Of a stretch of DNA of 64,000 bases, positions 56,142-64,000 are shown one piece after another. The position numbers and the translations under genes were made by a program. This stretch comes from Pseudoxanthomonas sp. z9 (lineage in GTDB: Bacteria; Pseudomonadota; Gammaproteobacteria; Xanthomonadales; Xanthomonadaceae): contig NZ_VFID01000012.1 in assembly GCF_006542425.1 (NCBI RefSeq), forward strand, positions 279,474 to 343,473, written 5' to 3'. Below the pieces are notes generated by a model. That model had not been told where the DNA came from and did no database searches. It saw only the letters and a program-made list of their open reading frames with translations. Position 1 is the first letter of the stretch. Each line of letters starts with the position of its first letter.

Positions 56142-57359
56142 ATGCCCCTGTACCGCTACAAGGCCCTGAACCCGCGCGGCGAATTGCTGGAAGGCCAGAT
56201 GGAGGCCAGCAGCGACGCCGAAGTGGCGACGCGCCTGCAGGAACAGGGGCACCTGCCGGTCGAGGCGCGGCTGGCTTCCGAAGTGCGCGGCGGGACGTCG
56301 TTGCGCGGTTTGCTGCGCCAGCAGCCGCTGGCCGGGGATCGCCTGGTCCAGTTCACCCAACAGCTGGCGACCCTGCTGGGTGCCGGGCAGCCGCTGGATA
56401 GGGCGTTGTCGATCCTGCTGGACATGCCGGAAGAAGGACGCGCGCGAGACATCATCGCCGACGTGCGCGACGCGGTGCGCGGCGGCGCGCCGCTGTCGGT
56501 GGCGCTGGAACGCCAGCATGGCGTGTTCAGCCGGCTCTACATCAACATGGTCCGCGCCGGCGAGGCCGGAGGCAGCCTGCAGGACACCCTGGCCCGGCTG
56601 GCCGATTACCTGGAGCGCAGCCGCAACCTGCGCGGCCGCGTGATCAACGCGCTGATCTATCCCGCCATTCTGGTGGTGGTGGTCGGGTTCGCGCTGCTGT
56701 TCCTGCTGGGCTACGTGGTGCCGCAGTTCTCGCAGATGTACGAGAGCCTGGACGTCGAACTGTCCTGGTTCACCCGCGGGGTGATGGCGACGGGTGCGTT
56801 CGTGCAACAGGGCTGGTTCGTGCTGATTGCGGTGCCCGCCGTGCTGCTGCTCTGGTTCGACCGCAAGCGCCGGGATCCGGCGTTCCGTGATCGCTTCGAT
56901 CGCTGGATCCTCGAACGGAGACTGGTCGGCCCGCTGGTGGCCCGGCTGGAGACCGCCCGCCTGGCGCGCACCCTCGGCACCCTGCTGCGCAACGGCGTGC
57001 CGCTGCTGGCCGCGCTGGGCATCTCCCGCAACGTGCTGTTCAACCGGGCGCTGTGGGCGGACGTGGACGCCGCCGCCGACCAGGTCAAGAACGGCCATGG
57101 GCTGGCTGCCTCGCTGGGCAAGGGCAAACGCTTCCCGCGCCTGGCCCTGCAGATGATCCAGGTCGGCGAGGAATCCGGCGCGCTGGACAGCATGCTGCTC
57201 AAGACCGCCGATACCTTCGAGCAGGAAACCGGGCAGGCGATGGAACGACTGCTGGCGCTGCTGGTCCCAGTCATCACCCTGGTGCTGGCGCTGGTCGTGG
57301 GCCTGGTCATATTGGCGGTGCTGTTGCCGTTGTATGGTCTGACCAACGCCATCGGCTGA
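56142..57359 (+). CDS. gspF: Type II secretion inner-membrane platform protein GspF/XpsF
   Basis: A 405-residue polytopic protein at the base of the secretion machine, contacting GspE and GspL. Two GspF domains (about residues 70-193 and 273-395) each hold the motif region 'GAGQPLDRALSILLDMPEEG' and 'NGVPLLAALGISRNVLFN'. Three helices include 'ILVVVVGFALLFLLGYVVPQ' and the C-terminal hydrophobic tail. A TATGCT about 38 bases upstream may be a -10 box, so the F-to-D part may have its own promoter. Confidence 0.96.
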   Translation: MPLYRYKALNPRGELLEGQMEASSDAEVATRLQEQGHLPVEARLASEVRGGTSLRGLLRQQPLAGDRLVQFTQQLATLLGAGQPLDRALSILLDMPEEGRARDIIADVRDAVRGGAPLSVALERQHGVFSRLYINMVRAGEAGGSLQDTLARLADYLERSRNLRGRVINALIYPAILVVVVGFALLFLLGYVVPQFSQMYESLDVELSWFTRGVMATGAFVQQGWFVLIAVPAVLLLWFDRKRRDPAFRDRFDRWILERRLVGPLVARLETARLARTLGTLLRNGVPLLAALGISRNVLFNRALWADVDAAADQVKNGHGLAASLGKGKRFPRLALQMIQVGEESGALDSMLLKTADTFEQETGQAMERLLALLVPVITLVLALVVGLVILAVLLPLYGLTNAIG

Positions 57360-57445
57360 GCCCGGTTGGCCGAACAACCGGTTCAGGCACCATCCACCAG
57401 ACTTTTTCCCTTCACTCCATCAACGCGTACGACAGGAATACACCG

Positions 57446-57889
57446 ATGCGCCAGCCCTTCCGAACCCGTTCCGGCCCCCGTTTCCGTTCGCCGGCCTCGC
57501 AGTCCGGCTTCAGCCTGCTGGAAATCATCATCGTGCTGATCCTGATCGGCGGGATCATGGCGCTGGTCGGCAGCCGCCTGCTGGGGGGTGCCGATCGCGG
57601 CAAGGCAAACCTCGCCAAGACCCAGATCCAGACCCTGGCCGGCAAGGTCGAGAACTATCAGCTCGACACCGGCAGCCTGCCGTCCCGGCTGGACGATCTG
57701 GTGACAGCGCCGGCCAATACCGCAGGCTGGCTGGGGCCCTATGCCAAGCCGGCTGAACTGAAGGACCCGTGGGGCCATGTGATCGAATATCGCGCGCCGG
57801 GCGAATCCCAGCCCTTCGATCTGATGAGCTACGGCAAGGATGGCAAACCCGGCGGCGAAAGCTACGACGCCGACATCCGGTTCCAGTAA
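57446..57889 (+). CDS. gspG: Major pseudopilin GspG/XpsG
   Basis: A 147-residue pseudopilin with prepilin cleavage site QSG|FSLLEIIIVLILIGG; the leader (about 20 residues) is longer than in E. coli. The C-terminal part has the conserved 'YQLDTGSLPSRLDDL', 'GPYAKPAELKDPWGHVIEY' and 'DLMSYGKDGKPGGESYDADI', the latter with the calcium-site aspartates. It forms the pseudopilus shaft. Start at the ATG 57446; the open frame before it overlaps gspF. Confidence 0.96.
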   Translation: MRQPFRTRSGPRFRSPASQSGFSLLEIIIVLILIGGIMALVGSRLLGGADRGKANLAKTQIQTLAGKVENYQLDTGSLPSRLDDLVTAPANTAGWLGPYAKPAELKDPWGHVIEYRAPGESQPFDLMSYGKDGKPGGESYDADIRFQ

Positions 57890-57904
57890 ACCAGGCTCGG
57901 CGCG

Positions 57905-58390
57905 ATGCGCGGCGGTCTTCGCACTTGCTTCCGCACGCCGCGCGACGCCAGCGGCGTGTCGCTGCTGGAAATGCTGCTGGTGGTGATGCTGATCGCCATC
58001 GCCGGCACGCTGGCGGCGATGGTGCTGACCGGTGGGCTGGACGGCATGCGCCTGCGTTCGGAAGTGCGCGAGATCGCCGCGCAGTTGCGCTATACGCGCG
58101 CCCAGGCGATGGCGACCGGCAAGCCGCAGCGCTTCGTCATCGATCCGGAGAACCGCCGCTGGCAGGCGCCCAACCAGCATCGCGGCACGGTACCGGCTTC
58201 TCTGCGCATCGCTTTCGTCGGCGCGCGCCAGGTCCAGCCCAAGCCGGGCGTGGGCGCGATCATGTTCTTCCATGACGGTGGTTCCAGCGGCGGCCAGATC
58301 CGGCTGAGCAGCGGCCAGGCCGTGTGGCGCGTCGACGTGGCGTGGCTGACCGGCGAGGTCCAGGTGGTGCGCGGAGGCGGTGGCACATGA
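57905..58390 (+). CDS. gspH: Minor pseudopilin GspH/XpsH
   Basis: A 161-residue minor pseudopilin with cleavage site SG|VSLLEMLLVVMLIAIAG. The helix continues into 'EIAAQLRYTRAQAMATGKPQ', typical of GspH. The globular C-terminal part has a Gly-rich end. It follows gspG by 15 bases and overlaps gspI (ATGA). Confidence 0.92.
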   Translation: MRGGLRTCFRTPRDASGVSLLEMLLVVMLIAIAGTLAAMVLTGGLDGMRLRSEVREIAAQLRYTRAQAMATGKPQRFVIDPENRRWQAPNQHRGTVPASLRIAFVGARQVQPKPGVGAIMFFHDGGSSGGQIRLSSGQAVWRVDVAWLTGEVQVVRGGGGT

Positions 58391-58809
58391 GGCGTCCGCA
58401 CGGGTTCACGCTGCTGGAGGTGATCGTGGCGTTCGCGTTGATGGCGCTCGCGCTGACGCTGCTGCTGGGCTCCCTGTCCGGCGCCACCCGCCAGATCCGC
58501 GCGGCCGATGACGCGACCCGCGCCTCGCTGCATACCCAGTCGCTGCTGGCGCAGATCGGCGTGGGCGAGTTCCTGCAGCCGGGCCACCGCGAGGGCGAGT
58601 TCGAGAACGGCCGCTATCGCTGGGAACTGGAGATCGCGCCTTATGACGATCCGATCAAGGCGCTGACGCCAATCCGGGATCCTTCGGCGCCGGAACTGCT
58701 GCGTCTGCGCCTGACCACCCGCTGGGGCGACGAGCCGCGGCAACGGATCGTATGGGACACGCTGCGGCTGGTACCGCCGGATCCCAACCGCAGCCGGAGC
58801 GTGCCGTGA
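58387..58809 (+). CDS. gspI: Minor pseudopilin GspI/XpsI
   Basis: A 140-residue minor pseudopilin with a very short leader and cleavage site HG|FTLLEVIVAFALMALALT. It nucleates the tip complex with GspJ and GspK. The start overlaps the gspH stop, and its stop overlaps the gspJ start (GTGA). Confidence 0.92.
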   Translation: MRRPHGFTLLEVIVAFALMALALTLLLGSLSGATRQIRAADDATRASLHTQSLLAQIGVGEFLQPGHREGEFENGRYRWELEIAPYDDPIKALTPIRDPSAPELLRLRLTTRWGDEPRQRIVWDTLRLVPPDPNRSRSVP

Positions 58810-59450
58810 GCCGCCGCGCGCATGGATTCACCCTGCTGGAGATGCTGCTGGCGCTGGTGCTGCTGGCGGCCGGACTCGCACTGGCCTTCGCCACGGTGCG
58901 CGCCTCGACCACGATGGTCGAGCGCGGCGAGATTCGCGCGCAGCAGAACGAACGCGCGCGCGCGGTGGAAGGTTTCCTCCGCCAGCGCATCGGCACCGCG
59001 CTGCCCGTAGTGTTCGCCACCGATCCGGCCACGTTCCGGCAATCGCGTTTCCTGGGCGAGTCGAGGCGCATCCGCTTCGTCGCGGATCTGCCCAATTATC
59101 TGGGTCGGGGCGGACCGCATCTGTACGACCTGGTGTTCGACGACCAGGGGCGCCTGATGGCGCGGTTCGCGGTCGTGCAGGCCGGCCAGACGGTGGAGAC
59201 ACCGGACCCCATCGCCCCCGAGCTGATGGCCGACGGCCTGCGCAACGCGCGTTTCCGCTATCGCGGCCTGGACGAGAAGGGGCAGCCCGGCCCGTGGCAG
59301 GAAGCCTGGCGCACCGCCGAAATCCTGCCCCTGCAGGTCGCGGTGGAGGTGGAAACCGAGGCCGGCGCGCGCTGGCCTGAGCTGGTCGTCACCCTGGTGC
59401 ACAGCGAGGGCGGCGCAGGGGGCGGCGCGCAGCCGCCGGGAGGCCTGTGA
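58806..59450 (+). CDS. gspJ: Minor pseudopilin GspJ/XpsJ
   Basis: A 214-residue minor pseudopilin with cleavage site HG|FTLLEMLLALVLLAAGL. A larger soluble domain follows, with 'RFRYRGLDEKGQPGPWQEAW', as in GspJ. It starts with GTG on the gspI stop and overlaps gspK by four bases. Confidence 0.92.
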   Translation: MSRRAHGFTLLEMLLALVLLAAGLALAFATVRASTTMVERGEIRAQQNERARAVEGFLRQRIGTALPVVFATDPATFRQSRFLGESRRIRFVADLPNYLGRGGPHLYDLVFDDQGRLMARFAVVQAGQTVETPDPIAPELMADGLRNARFRYRGLDEKGQPGPWQEAWRTAEILPLQVAVEVETEAGARWPELVVTLVHSEGGAGGGAQPPGGL

Positions 59451-60298
59451 TGCGCGAACGCGGCGCGGCCCTGTTGCTGGTGTTGTGGCTGACCGCCTTG
59501 CTGGCGGCGCTGATCGGCGCGTTCGCGGTGACCGCGCGGATGGAATCGCTGCAGGGCCAGGTCGCACGGGATGGTACCGTCGCCCGCGAACGGGCCCGCG
59601 CCGGCATCGACTATGCGCTGGTGCGGATTGCCGATCAGCAGCCGCAGACCCGCTGGATGCCGGATGGACGCGGCTACGACTGGACGTTTTCCGGCAGCCG
59701 CCTGCGGATCAACGCGATCGATGAAAGTGGCAAGGTCGATCTGAACCAGGCCGATGTTCGCCTGCTGGAACAATTGCTGCGGGTGCGCGGCGTGCCTGAG
59801 GAAACCGCGCCGCGACTGGCCGCCGCGATCCTCGACTGGCGCGATGCCGATTCGCTCGGACAGCCGAGTGGCGGCGCCGAGGATCCCGATTACGCCGCGG
59901 CCGGCCTGGAGTACGGCGCCAAGGACGCGCCGTTCGAGAGCGTGGCCGAACTGCAGCAGGTCCTGGGCATGACGTCCGAATACTACGAGCGGCTGGCGCC
60001 CTACCTGACCTTGTATTCCGGGCGCACCTTGCCGGATGCCAATTACGCGCCCGGACCGGTGCTGGTCGCGATGGGCCTGGATGCCGAACGGATCCTCGCC
60101 CAGCGTGCTTTGCCTCCCGATCAGGCCGGGGCCCAACTCGTCGGCGGCGGAAGCGGCACGTATAGTATCGAGAGCCACGCGACGCTTCGCGATGGACGGG
60201 AAGCGACGTTGCGCGCGGTGATACGGGCCGGCGGCGGTCCCGTGCCGGGGATGGCGTACACCGTTTTGCGCTGGGAAGAGGGAACTGCACCGCCATGA
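59447..60298 (+). CDS. gspK: Minor pseudopilin GspK/XpsK
   Basis: A 283-residue minor pseudopilin that caps the tip. The leader is short and the cleavage site ERG|AALLLVLWLTALLAAL lacks the Glu at +5, as is normal for GspK. The large domain has the helix-hairpin-like 'VDLNQADVRLLEQLLRVRGV' and a 'LDWRDAD' stretch. It overlaps gspJ and gspL by four bases each. Confidence 0.93.
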   Translation: MMRERGAALLLVLWLTALLAALIGAFAVTARMESLQGQVARDGTVARERARAGIDYALVRIADQQPQTRWMPDGRGYDWTFSGSRLRINAIDESGKVDLNQADVRLLEQLLRVRGVPEETAPRLAAAILDWRDADSLGQPSGGAEDPDYAAAGLEYGAKDAPFESVAELQQVLGMTSEYYERLAPYLTLYSGRTLPDANYAPGPVLVAMGLDAERILAQRALPPDQAGAQLVGGGSGTYSIESHATLRDGREATLRAVIRAGGGPVPGMAYTVLRWEEGTAPP

Positions 60299-61434
60299 GC
60301 ACGATCCGCGACAGCATGGACAGCCTGCGCGCGCGCCTGTTGCCGGGAGCGGGCGGGCTGCTCGGATGGTGGGGCAGGGCGCTGGCCAGTTGGCTGCCGC
60401 ACCGCTGGCGCTCGCTGCTGGGGCTGACCCAGGATCGCCTGCTGCTGAGCCAGCAGGAGGATCAGGGGGTACTGGCGTGGCAGAGCACGGAAGGCGTGCG
60501 CGAGCTGGCCCGCCTGCCGTTGCCGCTGGAAGCCGGCGATCTCGATGGCCTGCTCGGCAAGCGCATGGCGGGACTGCCGCGCTGGCTGCTGCTGCCGGCC
60601 GACGCGGTGTTGCGACGCCCGCTGGTGTTGCCCGCGGCGGCGGCGGACAGGCTGCGCGATGTGGTCCGATTCGAGATCGATCGGCAGACGCCTTTCGGCG
60701 CAGACGATGTCTGCTACGACGCCAGCCTGCGCCAGCGGCGCGAGGACGGCCAGCTCGAGGTCGATCTGGTCGTCATCCCGAGGGCGCGCTTCGACGCCGC
60801 GCTGGCGCCACTGGGAGGTCTGGCCAGTGAACTGGCCGGGGTGGACGTCGCGGCCCCGCAGGGACAGCCGCTGGGCGTGAACCTGCTGGCGCCCGCCGAA
60901 CGCCGGATACGGCAGGCGCCGATGCGCGGCTGGCATCTGGTCCTGGCTTCGCTTGCGTTGGTGGCGGTGGTGTTCGCCGCCTGGACGATACTGGACAACC
61001 GGCGCGACGCGGCCGACGAATTCGAAACCGCGTTGCGCACCCGCACCGAACAGGCGCGCCGGGTCGCCGCGCAGCGACAGCAACTGGTGGATCTGGTCGA
61101 AGGCATGAACGCACTGGAGCGCGCGCGCGCGCAGCGCCCGACCGCGGTCGAGGTACTGGATGAACTCAGTCGCCGGTTGCCGGACGGCACCCATCTGGAA
61201 AAGATGTCCATCGAAGGTGATCGGCTGGTCGTGATCGGCCTGAGCCAGGAAGCTTCCTCGCTGGTCGCCAAGCTGCAGGGGTCCCCGCTGTGGCGCTCGC
61301 CCGCATTGAGCGGCGCCCTGCAGCCGGACCAGACCCGCCGCCGCGATCGCTTCACCCTCACCGCGCAACTGGTCGGCACCACGGCCCCTTCCACCCCCGG
61401 CACCGGAGATCAGAATGGCAAGCGCGCTGACTGA
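60295..61434 (+). CDS. gspL: Type II secretion assembly protein GspL/XpsL
   Basis: A 379-residue bitopic protein. An actin-like cytoplasmic part (about residues 1-205) binds the GspE N terminus, one membrane helix follows ('LVLASLALVAVVFAAWTILD'), and the periplasmic part is a PilN-like coiled coil plus ferredoxin-like domain ('VEVLDELSRRLPDGTHLEKM'). It overlaps gspM by 20 bases. Confidence 0.92.
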   Translation: MSTIRDSMDSLRARLLPGAGGLLGWWGRALASWLPHRWRSLLGLTQDRLLLSQQEDQGVLAWQSTEGVRELARLPLPLEAGDLDGLLGKRMAGLPRWLLLPADAVLRRPLVLPAAAADRLRDVVRFEIDRQTPFGADDVCYDASLRQRREDGQLEVDLVVIPRARFDAALAPLGGLASELAGVDVAAPQGQPLGVNLLAPAERRIRQAPMRGWHLVLASLALVAVVFAAWTILDNRRDAADEFETALRTRTEQARRVAAQRQQLVDLVEGMNALERARAQRPTAVEVLDELSRRLPDGTHLEKMSIEGDRLVVIGLSQEASSLVAKLQGSPLWRSPALSGALQPDQTRRRDRFTLTAQLVGTTAPSTPGTGDQNGKRAD

Positions 61435-62068
61435 TCGCGAGCGCTGGCTTGCGTTGGGCCTGCTGGCCGCCGTGTTGCTGCTCGGCTACCTGGTGCTGGT
61501 GCATCCCTGGTGGACCCAGCCGATGCTGGAAGTGAACGAGCGCATCCAGGCGCTGCGCGAGCGCGAACTGCGCGTGCGCACGCAATTGCAGCAGGCGCCC
61601 GCGGTGGAGAAGCAATTGGCGGCGGCGCTGGCCCTGCAGGCGCAGCGTCCCGGTTTCCTCGGCGAAGCCAGCACCGAGCTGGCCACCGCCGGACTGGTCC
61701 AGCGCCTGGAAGCCGTGGTCAAGGAAGCCAGCCCCGGCAATCGCAGCTGTGGCATCGCCAACCAGTCGCCATTGCCGCAGGCCACCGGCGAGCGGTTCGC
61801 GCGGGTGGCGGTGCAGGTACGCCTGCGCTGCGGCACCCCGGAACTGGCCGCGGTGCTGCATGCCCTCGAATCCGGCAGCCCGCGCCTGTTCGTGGACAAT
61901 CTCAACATCCTCTCCAGCAACTATGCCTACATGGCGCCGGAAGGCGGCACGGGCGGGCTGGACGTCACCTTCGATCTGTATGGCTACCTGAAGCCCGGCG
62001 TGGTCGCGCCGGCCGCCCCCGCCGCGCCCGCGGCGATGACGATGCCGGAGGGCGGCGATGCGCCTTGA
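61415..62068 (+). CDS. gspM: Type II secretion protein GspM/XpsM
   Basis: A 217-residue inner-membrane protein with one N-terminal helix ('WLALGLLAAVLLLGYLVLVH'), a coiled coil and a ferredoxin-like periplasmic domain. It stabilises GspL and links it to the rest of the platform. The C terminus is an Ala/Pro-rich tail. It overlaps gspL by 20 bases and gspN by 11. Confidence 0.9.
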   Translation: MASALTDRERWLALGLLAAVLLLGYLVLVHPWWTQPMLEVNERIQALRERELRVRTQLQQAPAVEKQLAAALALQAQRPGFLGEASTELATAGLVQRLEAVVKEASPGNRSCGIANQSPLPQATGERFARVAVQVRLRCGTPELAAVLHALESGSPRLFVDNLNILSSNYAYMAPEGGTGGLDVTFDLYGYLKPGVVAPAAPAAPAAMTMPEGGDAP

Positions 62069-62849
62069 TACGCTCGGTCCGCGCACCTTGTTGGCGGGCA
62101 CGGTCGCCGGCTGGGCCGTGCTGGTGGCGATCCTGGCCCTGGCCGGCCTGGGCGGACGCATCACGCCACTGGCCGACGATCCGGGCAGCGCCCCGCGCCT
62201 GCCCACCTTGCCCAGGGCGGCGCCGGAGCGCCTGGGACCGTTGGCGCAGTACTCGGAACTGGTCGCGCGTCCACCGTTCTACGAAGGCCGGCGGCCGCAG
62301 CCGTTCTACCTGACCAACGACGCCGAAGCGCAGGCGCCGAGCTTCGACTACGTTCTGACCAGCGTGCTGATCACGCCCGGCTTCCGGATGGCGATCCTGC
62401 AGCCCAGCCAGGGTGGCGAAGGCGTGCGGATCAAGCAAGGCGAAGCGGCCAGTGCCGCGCCGCAATGGACGCTGGTGGATCTACAGCCGCGTACCGCGGT
62501 GTTCGAAGGCCCGGAAGGGCGGCGCACCCTGGAACTGCGGGTGTTCGACGGCACCGGCGGCCAACCGCCCAGCGTATCGGGGACACCGCCGCCGATCGCC
62601 GCGCCGGTTCCCGTGCCGCCGCAGACCGGTGGCAACGCGCCGCAAAAACCCGCTCCGGGCAATGCGCCGACCACGGGCCAGGTGGTGCCGGTCCAGCCGA
62701 CGCAGGAGCCGGCCGAACAGCCGGCGATGACCACCGAGCAGCAGATGGAAGCGATCCGCAAACGCATCGAGGCGCGTCGCGCGCAGATGCGCCAGCAACA
62801 GGGCCAGGCGGTTCCGCCGCCTGCGCCACCTCCCAATCCGAATCAGTAG
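62058..62849 (+). CDS. gspN: Type II secretion protein GspN/XpsN
   Basis: A 263-residue protein with one N-terminal helix ('LLAGTVAGWAVLVAILALAGL'), a compact domain resembling the homology region of GspC ('LTSVLITPGFRMAILQPSQG'), and a disordered Pro/Gln-rich tail. In Xanthomonas XpsN contacts XpsL-M and XpsD, taking the GspC-like bridging role. No separate gspC is seen in this stretch. Position between gspM and gspD fits xps order. Confidence 0.88.
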   Translation: MRLDTLGPRTLLAGTVAGWAVLVAILALAGLGGRITPLADDPGSAPRLPTLPRAAPERLGPLAQYSELVARPPFYEGRRPQPFYLTNDAEAQAPSFDYVLTSVLITPGFRMAILQPSQGGEGVRIKQGEAASAAPQWTLVDLQPRTAVFEGPEGRRTLELRVFDGTGGQPPSVSGTPPPIAAPVPVPPQTGGNAPQKPAPGNAPTTGQVVPVQPTQEPAEQPAMTTEQQMEAIRKRIEARRAQMRQQQGQAVPPPAPPPNPNQ

Positions 62850-62858
62850 AGTGCCGGC

Positions 62859-64000
62859 ATGAAGTCACGCCTATTCCTGTTCTCCGTTTGCCTGGGCCTG
62901 CTGGCGGGTTGCGCCACCGCGCCCACGCCGGACGTCCGGCGCGCCGGAGAAACCCCGGCCACCCCGGGAACCGCCCAGACCTCGCCATTGCCGGAAACCG
63001 AGGAACCCGAAAGCGGTCCCCGCCCGGTGATCCGCCGCGGCAGCGGCCAGATGATCAACCGCGGCGCGGCGGCGGCGCCGATGCCGTCGCTGGGCGGTGC
63101 CAGCTCGGGTTCGGCCAGTTTCAACTTCGAAGGCGAATCCGTGCACGCGGTGGTCAAGGCCATCCTTGGCGACATGCTCGGCCAGAACTACGTGATCGCA
63201 CCCGGCGTGCAGGGTACGGTCCCCCTGGGCACGCCCAAGCCGGTGTCGCCGGCACAGGCGATGACCCTGCTGGAACAGGTACTGGCGCAAAACAACGCGC
63301 GCATGGTCTACAGCGATGGCCGCTACAACATCATGCCCGCCGACCAGGCGATGGTCGGCACGGTCGCGCCGCGTACCGGCGGCGCCGCCAACGCGCGCGG
63401 CTACGAGGTGCGGGTGGTGCCGCTGCGCTTCATCGGCGCCACCGAGATGAAGAAGGTGCTGGAGCCCTATGCGCGCCCCAACGCCATCGTCAACATTGAT
63501 ACCACCCGCAACCTGATCACCCTGGCCGGCACCCGCACTGAACTCGAAAACTACCTGCGCACGGTCGAGGTGTTCGACGTCGACTGGTTGTCCGGCATGT
63601 CGGTGGGCGTGTTCCCGCTGGAAACCGGGCAGGCCACCAAGGTGGTCGCGGACCTGGAGAAGGTGTTCGGCGAAACCAGCAAGACCCCGAGCGCCGGCAT
63701 GTTCCGCTTCATGCCGCTGGAAGGCGCCAATGCCGTGCTGGTGATCACCCCGCAGCCGGCCTACCTGGATCAGATCCAGCAATGGCTGGAACGCATCGAC
63801 AGCGCGGGCGAGGGCGCGCGACTGTATTCATACGAACTGAAGTACATCAAGGCCAAGGATCTGGCGCAGCGGCTGGCGGAGGTGTTCGGTTCGGGTGGAT
63901 CGCGGGATTCCGGTAGCAACGGTGGAAACGCGTCGCTGATGCCTGGCGCAGATCCGACGCAACTGGGTGACAGTGGATTACTGGGTCAACAAAGCGATGG
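62859..64000 (+). CDS. gspD: Type II secretion secretin GspD/XpsD (partial, cut by window edge)
   Basis: The first 380 codons of the outer-membrane secretin through which folded proteins leave. It has a lipoprotein signal ('LGLLAGC', C18), as known for XpsD. A Pro/Gly/Ser-rich linker runs to about residue 85. The N0 domain follows ('FNFEGESVHAVVKAILGDML'), then N1 ('VRVVPLRFIGATEMKKVLEP') and the start of the N2-N3 repeats, with a Gly/Ser-rich insert at the edge. The pore-forming C-terminal half lies outside the window. It starts 9 bases after gspN. Confidence 0.95.
   Translation, partial: MKSRLFLFSVCLGLLAGCATAPTPDVRRAGETPATPGTAQTSPLPETEEPESGPRPVIRRGSGQMINRGAAAAPMPSLGGASSGSASFNFEGESVHAVVKAILGDMLGQNYVIAPGVQGTVPLGTPKPVSPAQAMTLLEQVLAQNNARMVYSDGRYNIMPADQAMVGTVAPRTGGAANARGYEVRVVPLRFIGATEMKKVLEPYARPNAIVNIDTTRNLITLAGTRTELENYLRTVEVFDVDWLSGMSVGVFPLETGQATKVVADLEKVFGETSKTPSAGMFRFMPLEGANAVLVITPQPAYLDQIQQWLERIDSAGEGARLYSYELKYIKAKDLAQRLAEVFGSGGSRDSGSNGGNASLMPGADPTQLGDSGLLGQQSD

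Overview
The window is chromosomal DNA of a high-GC gammaproteobacterium of the Xanthomonadaceae/Lysobacteraceae (Xanthomonas, Lysobacter, Luteimonas and relatives). Three things seen in the sequence point there: a polysaccharide locus that ends at etfA, a type II secretion operon in the Xps order E-F-G-H-I-J-K-L-M-N-D, and family-typical proteins such as an H-NS-like XrvA-type regulator and a peptidyl-Asp-type metalloprotease. Genus cannot be fixed from the sequence alone.

Layout. 1-12.4 kb is the right end of an O-antigen/surface-polysaccharide locus, visibly richer in A+T than the rest. It holds the tail of a glycosyltransferase, wecC, three large mosaic glycosyltransferase/methyltransferase proteins that share modules, a small lipoprotein, a methyltransferase, a DUF6270 protein and, on the opposite strand, wecB. 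WecB and WecC together make UDP-ManNAcA. 12.4-21.6 kb is housekeeping and energy metabolism: etfA-etfB, an ATP-grasp protein, a two-subunit CoA transferase, a secreted metalloprotease with six FG-GAP-type repeats, ETF-ubiquinone oxidoreductase and an AlkB-like oxygenase. 21.6-26 kb is an Mla/Ttg2-like phospholipid transport operon behind an EamA transporter.

26-46 kb is mostly core genes: thrE-like exporter, hns-like gene, proS, a DUF4124 gene, pssA, a cryptic holD (DNA polymerase III psi), rimI, valS-holC-pepA, divergent lptF-lptG, an RDD membrane protein, xerD-dsbC and purL. The chi (holC) and psi (holD) subunits of the clamp loader lie on either side of valS. 46.5-50 kb holds a YadA-like trimeric autotransporter followed by an S8 subtilase. 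50-52.1 kb holds an M24-fold protein with poor metal ligands and a TetR regulator, behind a perfect 22-bp palindrome. 52.2 kb to the right edge is the xps type II secretion operon, interrupted between xpsE and xpsF by a GH43-type glycosidase with its own LacI-type palindrome; xpsD runs off the edge.

Most unusual features: the module-swapping glycosyltransferase trio; a 121-bp tandem triplication that includes the 3-prime end of the RDD gene; three in-frame 33-bp palindromic repeats inside valS; the unlabelled holD upstream of rimI; a GspE without its zinc-binding cysteines; and the embedded GH43 gene. No tRNA, rRNA, CRISPR array, insertion sequence or phage gene was seen.
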